Shown: positions 31,282 to 41,924 of the stretch, piece after piece
Layout: every line of letters begins with the position of its first letter
Numbering within the stretch: the stretch's first letter is position 1
From: Pegoplata infirma
Lineage: Eukaryota; Arthropoda; Insecta; Diptera; Anthomyiidae
Assembly (NCBI GenBank): GCA_963921195.1
Contig: OY992537.1
Span: 620,001-684,000 of the forward strand
Length of the DNA stretch: 64,000 nucleotides
Direction of reading: 5' to 3'
Translations under genes and position numbers: made by a program
Notes under the pieces: model-generated
The model's database searches: none
Told to the model about the DNA's origin: nothing
Seen by the model: the letters and a program-made list of their open reading frames with translations, nothing else

Positions 31282-33303
31282 TCACATATGAACACGATAT
31301 TTTATAATCTAGTTTTGGATTTTCCACAAAACTGATTAGTATTGTTTAAATAGGATTGTGTTCTTTTTATTATTTACATATAATGACCAAAATTCCCAAA
31401 TTGTGATATGTTACTTTTTATTATCATGTTTTCAAGGTTAATACTTAAGGATGTAGATAGGAAAAAGATACGTAACACATGTTTATTTAATAAAGATATT
31501 GCTGGCACACATGCGCCCGGCAGGTAGGGAATATTCTAGTTCTAGGTTAGATTTAAGATTATTGTAGTTAGTTCTTAAGGTTTTTAATTTTAATAAAATA
31601 ATCAGTGTCTTACAAACATTCGAGGTACGTGTTTTATTTCTAATTTAAAAGTAATTCCGCGTACATTTGCTCCTTCGAACCGGATCAGTGTCTTACAAAC
31701 ATTCGTAGTACGTGTATTATTTAACAGTAATTCCGCGTACATTTGGTCCTTCGAACCGGATCTAGTGGGAAATACTAGTCCAACAATCGTTCCATCAACA
31801 AAACCATTGTGGGTTTTGAGCACAGGTTAAAAAATACTAACGGTTATTATACCTACATAATGAGTGTCACCAAAGATGCTCCGGAATTGCTTGAAAGAAA
31901 AGCAAGTGGTAGTAAACCTGTGAAAGACGCACAAGGGCTACAGCATAACGAAATTCAACTGGTTAAAAAGGAACTGCAAGAACAAATGCAGCAGATGTCC
32001 AATAACCAGGATGCAAAAATGCAGCAGATGTCCAATAACCAGGAGCAGTTTTTTACCAGATTAATGTTGGCAATAAACTCTGGTGGACATAAACAAAATA
32101 ATGAGGAAACAGTTTCAAATGTGGGGGAACAATTGCCACAGAAACAAGATGAGACTCAAAAGAAACAGCAAAAGGCTGTAAATGAGCAAGTAAAAGCTCA
32201 GAGAGAGCAAGAAAAAGCTCCAGAAAAACTAGAAAAGGCTCAAAACGAGGAAACCGTTTCAAATGTGGGGGAACAATTGCCACAGAAACAGGATGAGACT
32301 CAACCGGAACAGCAAAAAGCTGTAAATGAGCAAGCTCAGAAAGAGTTAGAAAAAGCTCAAAACGAGGTATCAGTTTCAAATGTAGGGGATCCATTGCTAC
32401 AGAAACTTGATGAGACTCAACAAAAGCAGCAAAAGTCTTTAAGTGAGCAAGAAAATGCTCAGAGAAAGTTAGAAATAGCTCAACATGAGGTATCAGTTTC
32501 AAATGTAGGGGAACAATTGCTACAGAAACTTGATGAGACTCAACGGATACAGATAAGGACTGTAATGGAGATAGAAAAAGCTCAAAACGAAGTATCAGAT
32601 TTAAATGTGGGGGAGCCATTGCCACAGAATCTTGATGTCACTCAACATAAGCAGCAAAAAGCTGTAAGTCAGCCAGCTCAAAGAAAGCAACTAAAGGCTC
32701 AATTAGTATTTAAACTGAAGGTTGCGAAAAATATGATCATCATATATAATCAAAAACAAATATTTCAACATGAGCTCACAAAATTAAAAGGGCATCGAAT
32801 TGTTAATAAAAACAACAAAATCGTTAGTTTTTATCCTTTTACGCACAAATATGGTATGCGTCGTGGTCAATTAAAAAATTCAAATTTACCATTATTAGCA
32901 TCAAGAAAGATCTTCAAGTTTATTCCCCCGGCAGCCCCTCCTTTTCGAGGGATTTGGGAGGCTGGTGTGAAGTCGTTTAAACATCCTACGCCAATATATG
33001 ACTGCCCAAAGTATACGTCCTTTTCAAATGTTATTTGCTTCGATAGATGGAAGTTCATCCAGAAATACTTTTGGATCCGATGGAAAGAAAAGTATTTGAC
33101 AACCCCACAACAACGTCAGAGGCATTCCAAAATCAATTTGAAAGAAGGTACAGTCGTTATTACAGAAGTTCATGATGGCCGAGACGGAAAAGTAAGAGTA
33201 GCAACGTTGAAACTTCAGAACAATAGTGTGCTTTAGCGGTCCATTCATAAAGTATGGCCTCTGATAATATTCGAAGAAGAAAAGATAAGGCAACACCAAT
33301 GAA
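31282..33303 (+). mobile_element. BEL/Pao LTR retrotransposon remnant
   Basis: The segment absent from copy B. Its 5' part (31282-31800) looks like LTR and leader, with a tandemly doubled block (31600-31683 and 31684-31759: CAGTGTCTTACAAACATTCG to TCCTTCGAACCGGATC). The GGTCCTTCGAACCGG word is common in front of the BEL/Pao reading frame. The coding remnant follows. No 3' LTR could be found, so the exact borders are uncertain. Confidence 0.6.
31860..33236 (+). CDS. 458-codon chimeric BEL/Pao protein: coiled-coil repeats plus deleted integrase region
   Basis: The first ATG is at 31860 (MSVTKDAPELL); the frame is open a little upstream but only from a GTG. Residues about 20-75 are Gln-rich with a doubled QQMSNNQ motif. 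Residues about 80-275 are five imperfect 35-45-residue repeats around VSNVGE-LPQK-DETQ-KQQKAV and EKAQNE, strongly heptad-like. Then come three pieces recognisable from BEL/Pao Pol: SKIVSFYPF-like and QLKNSNLPLLASRK (RNase H to integrase linker), FIPPAAPPFRGIWEAGVKSFKH (integrase core end) and a C-terminal RWKFIQKYFWIRWKEKYL block with DGRDGKVRVATLK. Protease, reverse transcriptase, RNase H and the integrase DDE core are gone, yet the frame is kept across all joins. No enzymatic role is possible; if made, the protein would be a rod-like multimer. Confidence 0.7.
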   Translation: MSVTKDAPELLERKASGSKPVKDAQGLQHNEIQLVKKELQEQMQQMSNNQDAKMQQMSNNQEQFFTRLMLAINSGGHKQNNEETVSNVGEQLPQKQDETQKKQQKAVNEQVKAQREQEKAPEKLEKAQNEETVSNVGEQLPQKQDETQPEQQKAVNEQAQKELEKAQNEVSVSNVGDPLLQKLDETQQKQQKSLSEQENAQRKLEIAQHEVSVSNVGEQLLQKLDETQRIQIRTVMEIEKAQNEVSDLNVGEPLPQNLDVTQHKQQKAVSQPAQRKQLKAQLVFKLKVAKNMIIIYNQKQIFQHELTKLKGHRIVNKNNKIVSFYPFTHKYGMRRGQLKNSNLPLLASRKIFKFIPPAAPPFRGIWEAGVKSFKHPTPIYDCPKYTSFSNVICFDRWKFIQKYFWIRWKEKYLTTPQQRQRHSKINLKEGTVVITEVHDGRDGKVRVATLKLQNNSVL

Positions 33304-33840
33304 CTCAAACACTAAAAATCTATTAAACCTTATTGGTGTCTTCGGAATGCGGGTATACTCACTTTATCATTCCATTTGTTATTCATCGAAACATACGTCT
33401 GGGACTCCATTGGTTTTTCTTAATGAATGGTGTTTTAAGTGATGAAAGCAAAATTAACTTTAACATTCTTTTATCTTGCATTTATTTATCTTTTAGAAAA
33501 CTAATTATTTATTTTTATTTATTAATTTATTTTTATTTTATTTATCAATTTCCTTTTTACGTTTTTATAACACAAAAAATAAACAAACAAGGCACACAAA
33601 AAAAATGAAAATGGCGGTCTGTATTTGTTTTTTTGTTGTTTTCTTTCGATAAATTTTTGTGCAGGTAATTTGCGTTATTGTGCAAGCTACTTGGTTATTT
33701 TACATAAAAAATGAATTATGTTACTTTAACATCGACAAGCATAATATTAGCAAAAATTTGGTAAAAATTTTTTTTTGGTATGAAAAAAGTTTTACCAAGT
33801 AGGATTGCTCAATCTTACACAGATTTTTTTTTTGCGTGTA

Positions 33841-35014
33841 GCCAAAACACTTATGTAAAAAATTTTGAAGAAAATGCTAATGCTATTTAAGCAAAAACTT
33901 GGTAAAATATACCATAAGAAATATGGTGAAATATACCAAAATTATTAGAAAAGGTGACTAAAAATAATGCTAAAAATTACCACATTTATGCTAAAATAAA
34001 TTTTCTATAAAATTTTTGTAAAAATTTGTATATTTGTTGAATTTAAAATTTTCACAGAATAAATCCATATTAATATAATAAATGTTGTGTATGATTTTAT
34101 TTACCACCGGCCAACTGACCCTTTATGTACAATTTTCTCCAGTGACTGCTGCCTACTCTTTTTCTTGAAGTGAAGGATCCGCAATAGCTTCACAAATTTA
34201 TTTAAAAGCATCCTGCAAAAATAGAAAATTATTACAAAACATAAATTTTTAATTTAAAAAACTAGTAAACCCCATTGGTCTTTTGGTTAGGGGGAACACT
34301 TACTTTGTGATTCCATTGGCTTTGCTATATAAATGAGTTTTTAGGTTTTAATTTTATAACTAAAGGGAGGACTGGTGCCCACGCTCTTTATTGTTGTGAA
34401 GGATTCGCCATAGCTTCAAAAATTTATTTAGCAGTACCCTGTAAAAATAGAAAATTATTACCAAACACTAATTTTTAACTAAAAATCTATTAAACCTTAT
34501 TGGTGTCTTCGGAATAGGGGTATACTCACTTTATCATTCCATTTGTAATTCATTGAAGCAAACGTCTGGGACTCCATTGGTTTTGCTAAATGAATGGTGT
34601 TTTAAGTTATGACAGCAAAATTAACTTTAGCTTTTTTTATCTTACATTTATTTATCTTTTAAAAAACTAATTATTTATATTTATTTATTAATTTATTTAA
34701 ATTTTATTTATCAATTTCCTTTTTACGTTTTTATAACACAAAAAATAAACGAAGCACGCACACAAAAATACAAAATGAATATGGCGGTCTGTATTTGTTT
34801 TTTTTTTTTTGTTGTTTTCTTTCGATAAATTTTTGTGCAAGTAATTTGCGTTATTGTGCAAGCTACTTGGTTATTTTACATAAAAAACTAATTATGTTAC
34901 TTTAACATCGACAAGCATAATTTTAGCAAAAACGTGGTAAAAAAATTTTTTTGGTATGAAAAAAATTTTACCAAGTAGGATTGCTCAATCTGACACAGAT
35001 TTTTTTTTTGCGTT
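33841..35014. mobile_element. TIR element copy B (without the BEL/Pao insert)
   Basis: Begins GCCAAAACACTTATGTAAAA as copy A does at 30773 and ends ACACAGATTTTTTTTTGCGT (34992-35014). It contains two internal sub-repeats (34130-34330 and 34370-34580) with CCCTGTAAAAATAGAAAATTATTAC words. It is directly joined to copy A, so the two form a tandem. Non-coding. Confidence 0.65.
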
Positions 35015-35046
35015 TACGAGATTTGGTTCGGCACATATTTTTGTTT

Positions 35047-35852
35047 AATAGGCAATTCACACCTGAGCAAAATCTCGTTTAAACGAGATTTTGATTAAAA
35101 TCTCTGTTATTTTATGAGATTTTAATGAGATTCCCCATATAAAGTAAAATCTCGTTCGTAATGAGATTTTACTAAAAGCACGGCCATATTTTTTTTTATT
35201 TTTTACCAAAATTTGTGCACAACTAAGAAAATAAAATTAAAAACGTTAACATCTATATACAAACGTATATTTAACAGCGTTTTAAGTTTAGAAACATTCC
35301 AATATCACCAATTTGATACTAAAAAATAATAATGTCTGTGTCAAGTCTATTTAACTATGGGATATGAAAAGCAGGGTTGTTATATTACAAATATTAGTAA
35401 AAAATTTATTTTTAATATATCAAAAAACTTAACTAAAACAATGGCAGATATAAAACAAACGTGTTTTTATTGATAGTTATAATGGGTATTATTGAATTTT
35501 ATTTAGACCCATAGAAGAAATGTGCTATCCGCTTTCCATGATGTCGGCCCTTCACCGACCAAAAGGTTAAGAAATCTTGATATCAACAAAGCATCTCTGG
35601 ACAAATAGAGGTTTCTTGGTGTTTTTGTCATTGTATACTCTCTTTAAACAAAAAATTGCATCTTCCGGTCGAAGATAAATGCTGTTTTGGAATAATTCCG
35701 ATTGAGTTTTTTTTTTTGTTTACAAAAATAAACAGGGTTGCTAAAACAAAATCTCGCTTAACGTCAAAAAATGTATATGTAAACGGCATAGATTTTCAAG
35801 TCAGATTTCAGCTAAAATCTACAATATTTTAGCAAGATGTGAATAGGCTATA
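35047..35852. mobile_element. MITE with AAATCTCGTTTAAACGAGATT words
   Basis: TAATAGGCAATTCACACCTG at the left roughly pairs with the complement of AGATGTGAATAGGCTATA at the right. Both ends contain AAATCTCG and GAGATTTT words that fold on themselves. No gene. 35853-37120 has no supported feature; the 85-codon frame at 35912-36169 shows no family resemblance. Confidence 0.45.
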
Positions 35853-37124
35853 ATTTAGAATTTTGCTCAATCCGGCACAACGTATTTTATTTTTTTAAGT
35901 GTATTGTTATTGTGAATGATGCCAATGTTATTGTGAATGATGGTGCATGCGAAGAAAACAATAATATATATCAAAACAAAATAAAAAAAAAAAAACAAAC
36001 GAATTTATATGAGTTTTTTGTTGGCAAAAACATTAATTTTGTTTGGAAAAAGTCTTCTTTAAAGACCAAATTGACGACAAAAATGATGGCCGCCTCTTTA
36101 CCTTGTCAGCAATATAGCAACAGCAACCAAATATTTAATGGTTGCGCCAACGACTCCCATGGATGGTGATGGATGGTACACTATATCAAACCCAAAGAGT
36201 ATTTTAATAAAGATATTTTAAAAATTAATAACGATACAGATCCCGCTCAGGGAAAATACACCGCCATTTCTTACCTGTCACTATGTTTCTATTTATATTA
36301 AAGGTTCCAATGAAGTCTCCATCCTGAAAATTTAAACTTTAGTAGTATAGGTAATCTTTAATAACATATACATACATATTTTTTTCAGAATTTTAAAAAT
36401 ATCGTTTTTGAGATATAGATCTTCAAAAATTAAGATTAAAATGGTTAAAACAATGACCTTTGACCATTTTCAAAAATATACGAATTTTCAAGACCCCATA
36501 TCTCTAAGAAGAAAAACTACCAAAATTCCAAGTGTCATAAAATTCAAAATGGGTAAGGTCAAAAATGCTACTTTTTCGGTTGAATTGAGCTGAATTGAGC
36601 TCAGTTTTAAAAAAATATGAAAAACTTATTCGAAGTAATTTTCACTTATAAATACGCAGCTTTTAAGCCATAATTGGAGACGTGATAACAATTCTTTCTA
36701 TTTTTTCTTTTCAAATTTTGAAAGTTGTCCCTTTTTTTACTATTATGTATTTAATATGGTGCTCCAGAAAAATTAAGTTGTTAGATATTGACCGCAACTC
36801 CACTAAGGATGATCTTTTAGTGGTTTGCGTTTACAATAACCATCCGAATTAAAGTTTTTGATGTTGTTTGTTGTTTTAATATACTACTTAAACAATTTCT
36901 GTAGGATACTGTTCATGATACTGTCCATGGACATTATAAGGCGATTTTTGCTTTAATTCTAATTTCCATTGTTTTATTTCTTCTTTTATTTCATTTCGTT
37001 GGGTATTTTATTACATGAGTAATAAAATCTATAAATATTACTCATGCTCAGAGCATCATCAGATTTTTCTCCAGCTGTCCTAAAGCTCCTCATTCCAGCA
37101 AAAACATTGGACATAATTGAACAT

Positions 37125-37312
37125 CAAAAAGAAAAAAATCGCGGATTTTTTTAACCAACATTTTTTTTCGCGGAAATTTTTTTTTCAAAAATTGTTTTTT
37201 TTTTCAAAAGTAATTTCCTTTTAAATAAAGTTTTTTGCAATAATCTTTTTGAAATTGTGGAGGGTATCACTACATTCGGCCAGGCCGAGTTTAACTTTTT
37301 TACTTGTTTTAT
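37125..37312 (+). mobile_element. mini-me 3' fragment
   Basis: TGTGGAGGGTATCACTACAT then TCGGCCAGGCCGAGTTTAAC and TTACTTGTTT match the complement of 48673-48860, the end of another copy. Confidence 0.75.
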
Positions 37313-37421
37313 TTTCTTTGAAGACATTGCATACCCGACTTATCTTAAATTAAGGTCAACATGCTTTTAAAATAGTAAAAAAATATTTCAGTGTATGTTA
37401 AAAAGGTTTATAATTCCCTAA

Positions 37422-37562
37422 TATGGAGTTCACACTAGCGACTTTAAACAAGTTGTTTAACAAAACACCAGTAACAGAATAAAAACGTAATGGATACAGA
37501 ACAAAGACTTTTTTAAACATCTCACTTTTAAACACTTCAAAACAGCAAGTGTGAACGCCGTA
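37422..37562. mobile_element. PIF/Harbinger-like MITE (TAA target site)
   Basis: TATGGAGTTCACACT and AGTGTGAACGCCGTA are inverted ends. TAA flanks both sides (37419-37421, 37563-37565). The element is the reverse complement of the copy at 47220-47360. The small minus-strand frame at 37457-37657 overlaps its edge and is not a gene. Confidence 0.8.
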
Positions 37563-37798
37563 TAAATAGGAAAATTAGCAGTTCTTAACAAGAATTGATA
37601 ACAAAATATAAAAAAAAGGAGATTAAAAAAAAGGAATGCAATTATCTCAAATTGCAATTATCTTATTTGTAATCTACGCCCTTAAAACTCTTAAAAAACT
37701 TGGGTCGAAAGACATACACATTTTTGTTTTCTACGTGTATTTTGATGAAAACCCATTTCAAAAAATTTTCAATTTTTGTCCACATTTTTTAACTTCCG

Positions 37799-39549
37799 CA
37801 CAGTGGGAAAAAACGCCAATTTGGCAGGAAAAAAATCATATCTTCTAAACTATTGGTCTGATCCGATAACAATACTTGGAGATTTTATAGCAAAGGATAT
37901 GAGCTTTTTGTACAATGAATAATAAGAAACTGTTTTTCAGTACAGGGTGCCCCAAAAGGTGTTATATACGACTACCTCAGGAGTATTTTTTTTGTACCTG
38001 TTAGCTGTGGCAAATTATGTTTAAAATAAGAATTTTTTAAAAGTAAATGAGGTTATCAAATATTGTAAGTGAAATCTGATAACATTTGGACATATACCCT
38101 ACATCCAGCATATAACTAAAATAGGAGCCTTAGCACCTGATTGCATAAGCATATACGAATTTTTAGTTAACCTTTTGTCAATGTATAGTGCCATTGCCTC
38201 TTCTGGTGTGTATTATGTCGGTGCTTCAGAACGGTAAAATACGGCGTTTTTCATCTTTGTAGCCCTTTTTGGTGTGTTTTTAATTTCATCTAATAATTGG
38301 GCTGCATCTCTCTTTCCAGATTTGTACAGACTTACTTTCTTAGCGACCTTGATGTTATTTTGTACAAGATCCGAAACACGACTCCTCTTGGATTTTTTTG
38401 TCGTTTCTAAAAAAGTCTTCAAAGGACGCCCTCGAGGTTGTGACGGTCCTGGTTCTTCGTCTTCTACTAGAAAATCTATATTTTCATTCAACCATATATT
38501 GTAATGATTTTCAAAACTATATAAATTGGGAGAAACACCGGCCCATCTACATTTAAATTTACTACATAAATCTCGCACACTAACAGTTAGTTTTTTATAG
38601 CTATCATTCTCGTTGCAGATGTTATCTCCAAGTTTGGAAAAGATATAATTGATAACTGTTGAGTTCCGATCAGAAGCACTGTCGCATTTACGCCAAACTT
38701 CAAATATCTCTCCGTTGAAATGACATGTCAAACAAATTTAAAAAAGCGAAGAGTTTATTAACGAATTCAAATGATAGTATTAAAATTATTATTATTTATA
38801 ACAACATTTTAATTAAGAATTTTTTCACCAACTGAATGCGACTTAAATCGGTAATTTAAAAATCATAAAATCAAAAATAATTTTAATTCAGCACTTACTT
38901 TTTTCAAGATTTCGACGCTCTACTATGTTAAAAACAAATTACTAACAATCCTTCGCGATTCTCAACATATACGTGAGTCGCGTTCATTGCTGCCTACGTT
39001 TAAAATAATAATTATTGAAAGACCAAAATTACAAAAATAATTTTTAAAAATCGCTACGCAGGCCTACGCAGCTAATTTTTTGAATAGTAATACTTCATTA
39101 TATGTAGAATAATCTATAATTAAAGATTAAGCAGCATCTGACAGCGTTTTTTTTGTAGCTCCATAAGAATTTAAACAAGTTAAAAAAAAAAGTTGTTTAT
39201 GTAATTCGTTACGAGGGAGCCTTCGCAAAACAGATAACGTACGGAAATTTGTACATAATATACCTAATAGCATCCTTTAAAAGAAATCAAACACTTGGTA
39301 AGTAACGGCTTGCCCCTTCCGATACACGGCGATGACAAGTTTACTATTATAAACAACTAACTGTGAGAGCCCAATAAATTGTCAACATTTGATAGTGTGT
39401 AATTCCCTAATGGGTTAACTAAACTTTATGTTCTTAACGGATTAAAACGCAGTCACTATCCCTCTTTAAAATCGCATTATAACTTTGTTAAAATCTGTTA
39501 GTTATATTTTGAATTATTTCCCGCTAGATTGGCAATTTTTCCCACTGTG
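37799..39549 (-). mobile_element. Transib element with a partial transposase (1751 bp)
   Basis: Left end CACAGTGGGAAAAAACGCCA and right end TGGCAATTTTTCCCACTGTG are inverted repeats of about 25 bp starting with the heptamer CACAGTG. The flanks carry an exact 5-bp duplication TTCCG (37794-37798 and 39550-39554). Heptamer, 5-bp duplication and the coding remnant together identify Transib. The interior has lost the catalytic part of the transposase, so it would need a helper. Confidence 0.85.
38099..38731 (-). pseudogene. Transib transposase N-terminal part with RAG1-like GRP motif
   Basis: The minus-strand frame is open from about 38737 to TAA at 38213-38215, about 172 residues. It has a cysteine-containing N-terminal part (LCSKFKCRW), an acidic stretch, then GPSQPRGRPLKTFLETTKK followed by KSKRSRVSDL. 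The GRP core with a following basic helix is arranged like the nonamer-binding domain of RAG1 (GGRPR core), a domain RAG1 inherited from Transib. Directly after the stop the same frame continues with YTPEEAMALYIDKRLTKNSY, a block typical of Transib just upstream of its central domain, to a second stop at 38099. No ATG opens the frame at its 5' side; a spliced 5' exon or loss of the start are both possible. The DDE catalytic region is absent. Confidence 0.75.
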
Positions 39550-39554
39550 TTCCG

Positions 39555-40025
39555 TTTGCATTAAAAAAAAAGAGGAAACATTAATTAACCCATTTTTCTC
39601 CTGAAATAACTATTATAAGATGTTAACTAAAGGTCCACGTCCAAAGTTTAAACAATCTCTTATTAGATGTGCAAATTTTTTGCGATTTCTAAAAAAAAAA
39701 CATTTTTTACATTCAAATGCATGTCAAATGAGTATCGTGGAACTTACCATTTTGAAATTAAGCCTCAATGATAGAGTATAGTATTTATTTTGTACGAGTC
39801 TTTATCGACAAATTTTCAAACAAAATATTTGCTACAGTAATTTTAAGCTCTTCTGAGACATCTTTTTGAAGTGTTTTTAGAAGGCTCTATCTAAAACTGT
39901 GTTTTTGACAGTTTTAGATACCAAATTTTTTTTCCATATTTGAATCTTTTTGGGCTCTGAAAAAAGTGTCCTCAAAAACACAAATTTTCTTATTTTGGTA
40001 CTTGAAATTAAAACGAATTTTTTGT
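39555..40025. other. No recognised feature
   Basis: AT-rich spacer. The 60-codon minus-strand frame at 39877-40059 has no family resemblance. Confidence 0.4.
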
Positions 40026-41090
40026 TTGTTTGTAGAAAGTAATCTCCGGAACTACTCATCCGATTTCAAAAAAGTTTTCAGTAATATTTAGAGTGTTCCT
40101 CCCGGACGGACATAGGCTAGGTTTCATCGACCACGCCCACTTATACGCATACTTTTTGCCAAAATACGTAAAATTTAAAAATCTCCAAAACTACTAAACC
40201 GATTTTAAATTTTTTTTTACCACTACATACTTGGAATGGTCCTTCATGATGGACCACGCCCGCAAAAAACTTTAAATTTAAATGTCTTTGAAACTACTCA
40301 TCCGATTTAAAAAATGCTTTTATTAATATTTAGAGTGCTCCTTCAGGGTGGACATAGTCTATGATTTATTGACCACGCCCACTTCTACGCCCACTTTTAG
40401 TAAAAAACTGAAAATTTAAATATCTATGAGACTCTCATCCGATTTCAAAAATGTTTTCACCAATATTTAGAGTGTTCATCCAGGGTTGACATAGGCTAGG
40501 ACTCATCGACCACGCCCACTTCTTCGCCCACTTTTTGGTCAAAAAACCTAAAATTTAAGAATCTCCAAAATTACTCATCCGATTTCCAAAATTTGTCCAC
40601 CAATGATTGGTATGATTCTTCAGAGTGGAAATATCATTGATCACACCGATTTCTACGCCTACTTTTGGCAAGAAAAATGTAAAATTTAAATATTATGTAT
40701 ATACTCATCTGATTTCAAAAATCTTATTAAGAATAGTCCTTCAGGGTGGACATGGGCTAGCTATCATCGTCCACACCCTTTCTACGCCCACTTTTTGGCA
40801 AAAAAACCGTAAAATTTCAAAATCTTTTACTACTAATTCGATTTAAAAAAAAGTTTTCTCCAATATTAAAATTTTCTCCAATTCATCGACGTAGATTTTT
40901 AAAATATACAAAACTTTTTATGATTTTTTAAAAATGATTTCACCAATATTTAGAATTCTCCTTTAGGGTGAGTTAGGGTAGGTTTCATTGACCGGAACCA
41001 TTTTAAAGATCACTTTGGGCCAAAATACTTCAAATTTAAAAACCTCTGAGACTACTCATCCGATTTCAAAACATTCTCAAAATTTTCCTT
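40026..41090. repeat. Degenerate tandem repeat, unit about 130-150 bp
   Basis: At least seven units share ACTACTCATCCGATTTCAAA, ACCAATATTTAGAGTGTTC, GGACATAGGCTAGG and CATCGACCACGCCCACTT-like words, with copies near 40050, 40190, 40295, 40435, 40570, 40705 and 41050. Length changes between units remove any common reading frame. 41091-41310 is non-coding. Confidence 0.85.
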
Positions 41091-41924
41091 TTTGGTTTTA
41101 GAAATATTTAAAAAAAAAAAATTTTACCAAAAAATATGTGGGGGGTGTGTAAATTTTTGTTAATATTTTTCATATTAAGTAACAAATTGAAAACCAAAAA
41201 AAAAAAAAAATTCTTAAATGCGGATCCAGCTTATGGATTTGGGTTAAATTTTTGTATATCCAAAAAAATGTTTGAATTTACGAAATTTTATTTGCAAATT
41301 TTACGACCTGTAGCGCAATTCACTAACTTTTTAACGACAAAAATCGGTAGTTAAATTGTCAAAAATCGATACTTATCTACAATTGTCGTTAAATGTGATT
41401 CTATAATTTATTTTACCGAATTTTGTCGTTATTTAATATCGTTAACTTTCGAAAAATATCGGTAGGCTAACGACAAAAATAAAGCTGTTGTTAATATAAA
41501 ATATTAGTTCTTTTTAAACAAGATATTGTAAAAAAATTGCAAATTTTGTTGAAATGGCCTTCGAAAACATTTTAATAGGTATTAAATATTATTTGCCGAG
41601 TACACAAAAAGTCCCCAGCAAATTGTTCCAGTATATTTCACCACATAACAGAATTACATTTTTTGCACTGTAAATATTAAAAATTCTGAAAGTGGTGCTT
41701 AAGGATTTTTTGTCTTAAATCCATGTTTTATGCAATCGGATGCTTATTTATTAATTTAAAAAAAAAATTTATTTAATGATAGCCAAAAAGTAATTTACAT
41801 TACGAATTGCTGGAGAGTTTTGGAAAGGAGTGGCTCCTCGTGTGCAAAATTAAATAATTTCTCAATAGTTTTAGTTAAATTTTTATTCAAAATTTATTAA
41901 ATACATTTATAACTCAAATAAATA

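Larger units (their letters stand above)
30573..33840. mobile_element. TIR element copy A (TACACGCAAAAAAA ends), containing a BEL/Pao remnant
   Basis: Left end TACACGCAAAAAAAATCTGT (30573; duplicated at 30671) pairs with the right end ACACAGATTTTTTTTTGCGTGTA (33818-33840). Between 30773 and 31280, and from 33304 on, it matches copy B at 33841-35014. The BEL/Pao material lies in between. Interior words such as AAACCTTATTGGTGTCTTCGG repeat in both copies. Confidence 0.65.

Noticed and set aside
31809..31859. Upstream extension of the BEL/Pao chimeric frame
   Set aside because: The codon at 31809 is GTG; the first ATG is at 31860, which is used instead.
32053..32625. 190-codon minus-strand frame opposite the BEL/Pao chimera
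   Set aside because: Its leucine/phenylalanine-rich repeats mirror the coiled-coil repeats of the plus-strand frame, whose C-terminus has recognisable BEL/Pao motifs.
35912..36169. 85-codon frame starting MNDANVIVNDGACEEN
   Set aside because: No family resemblance, no splice context and no codon-bias change; treated as chance.
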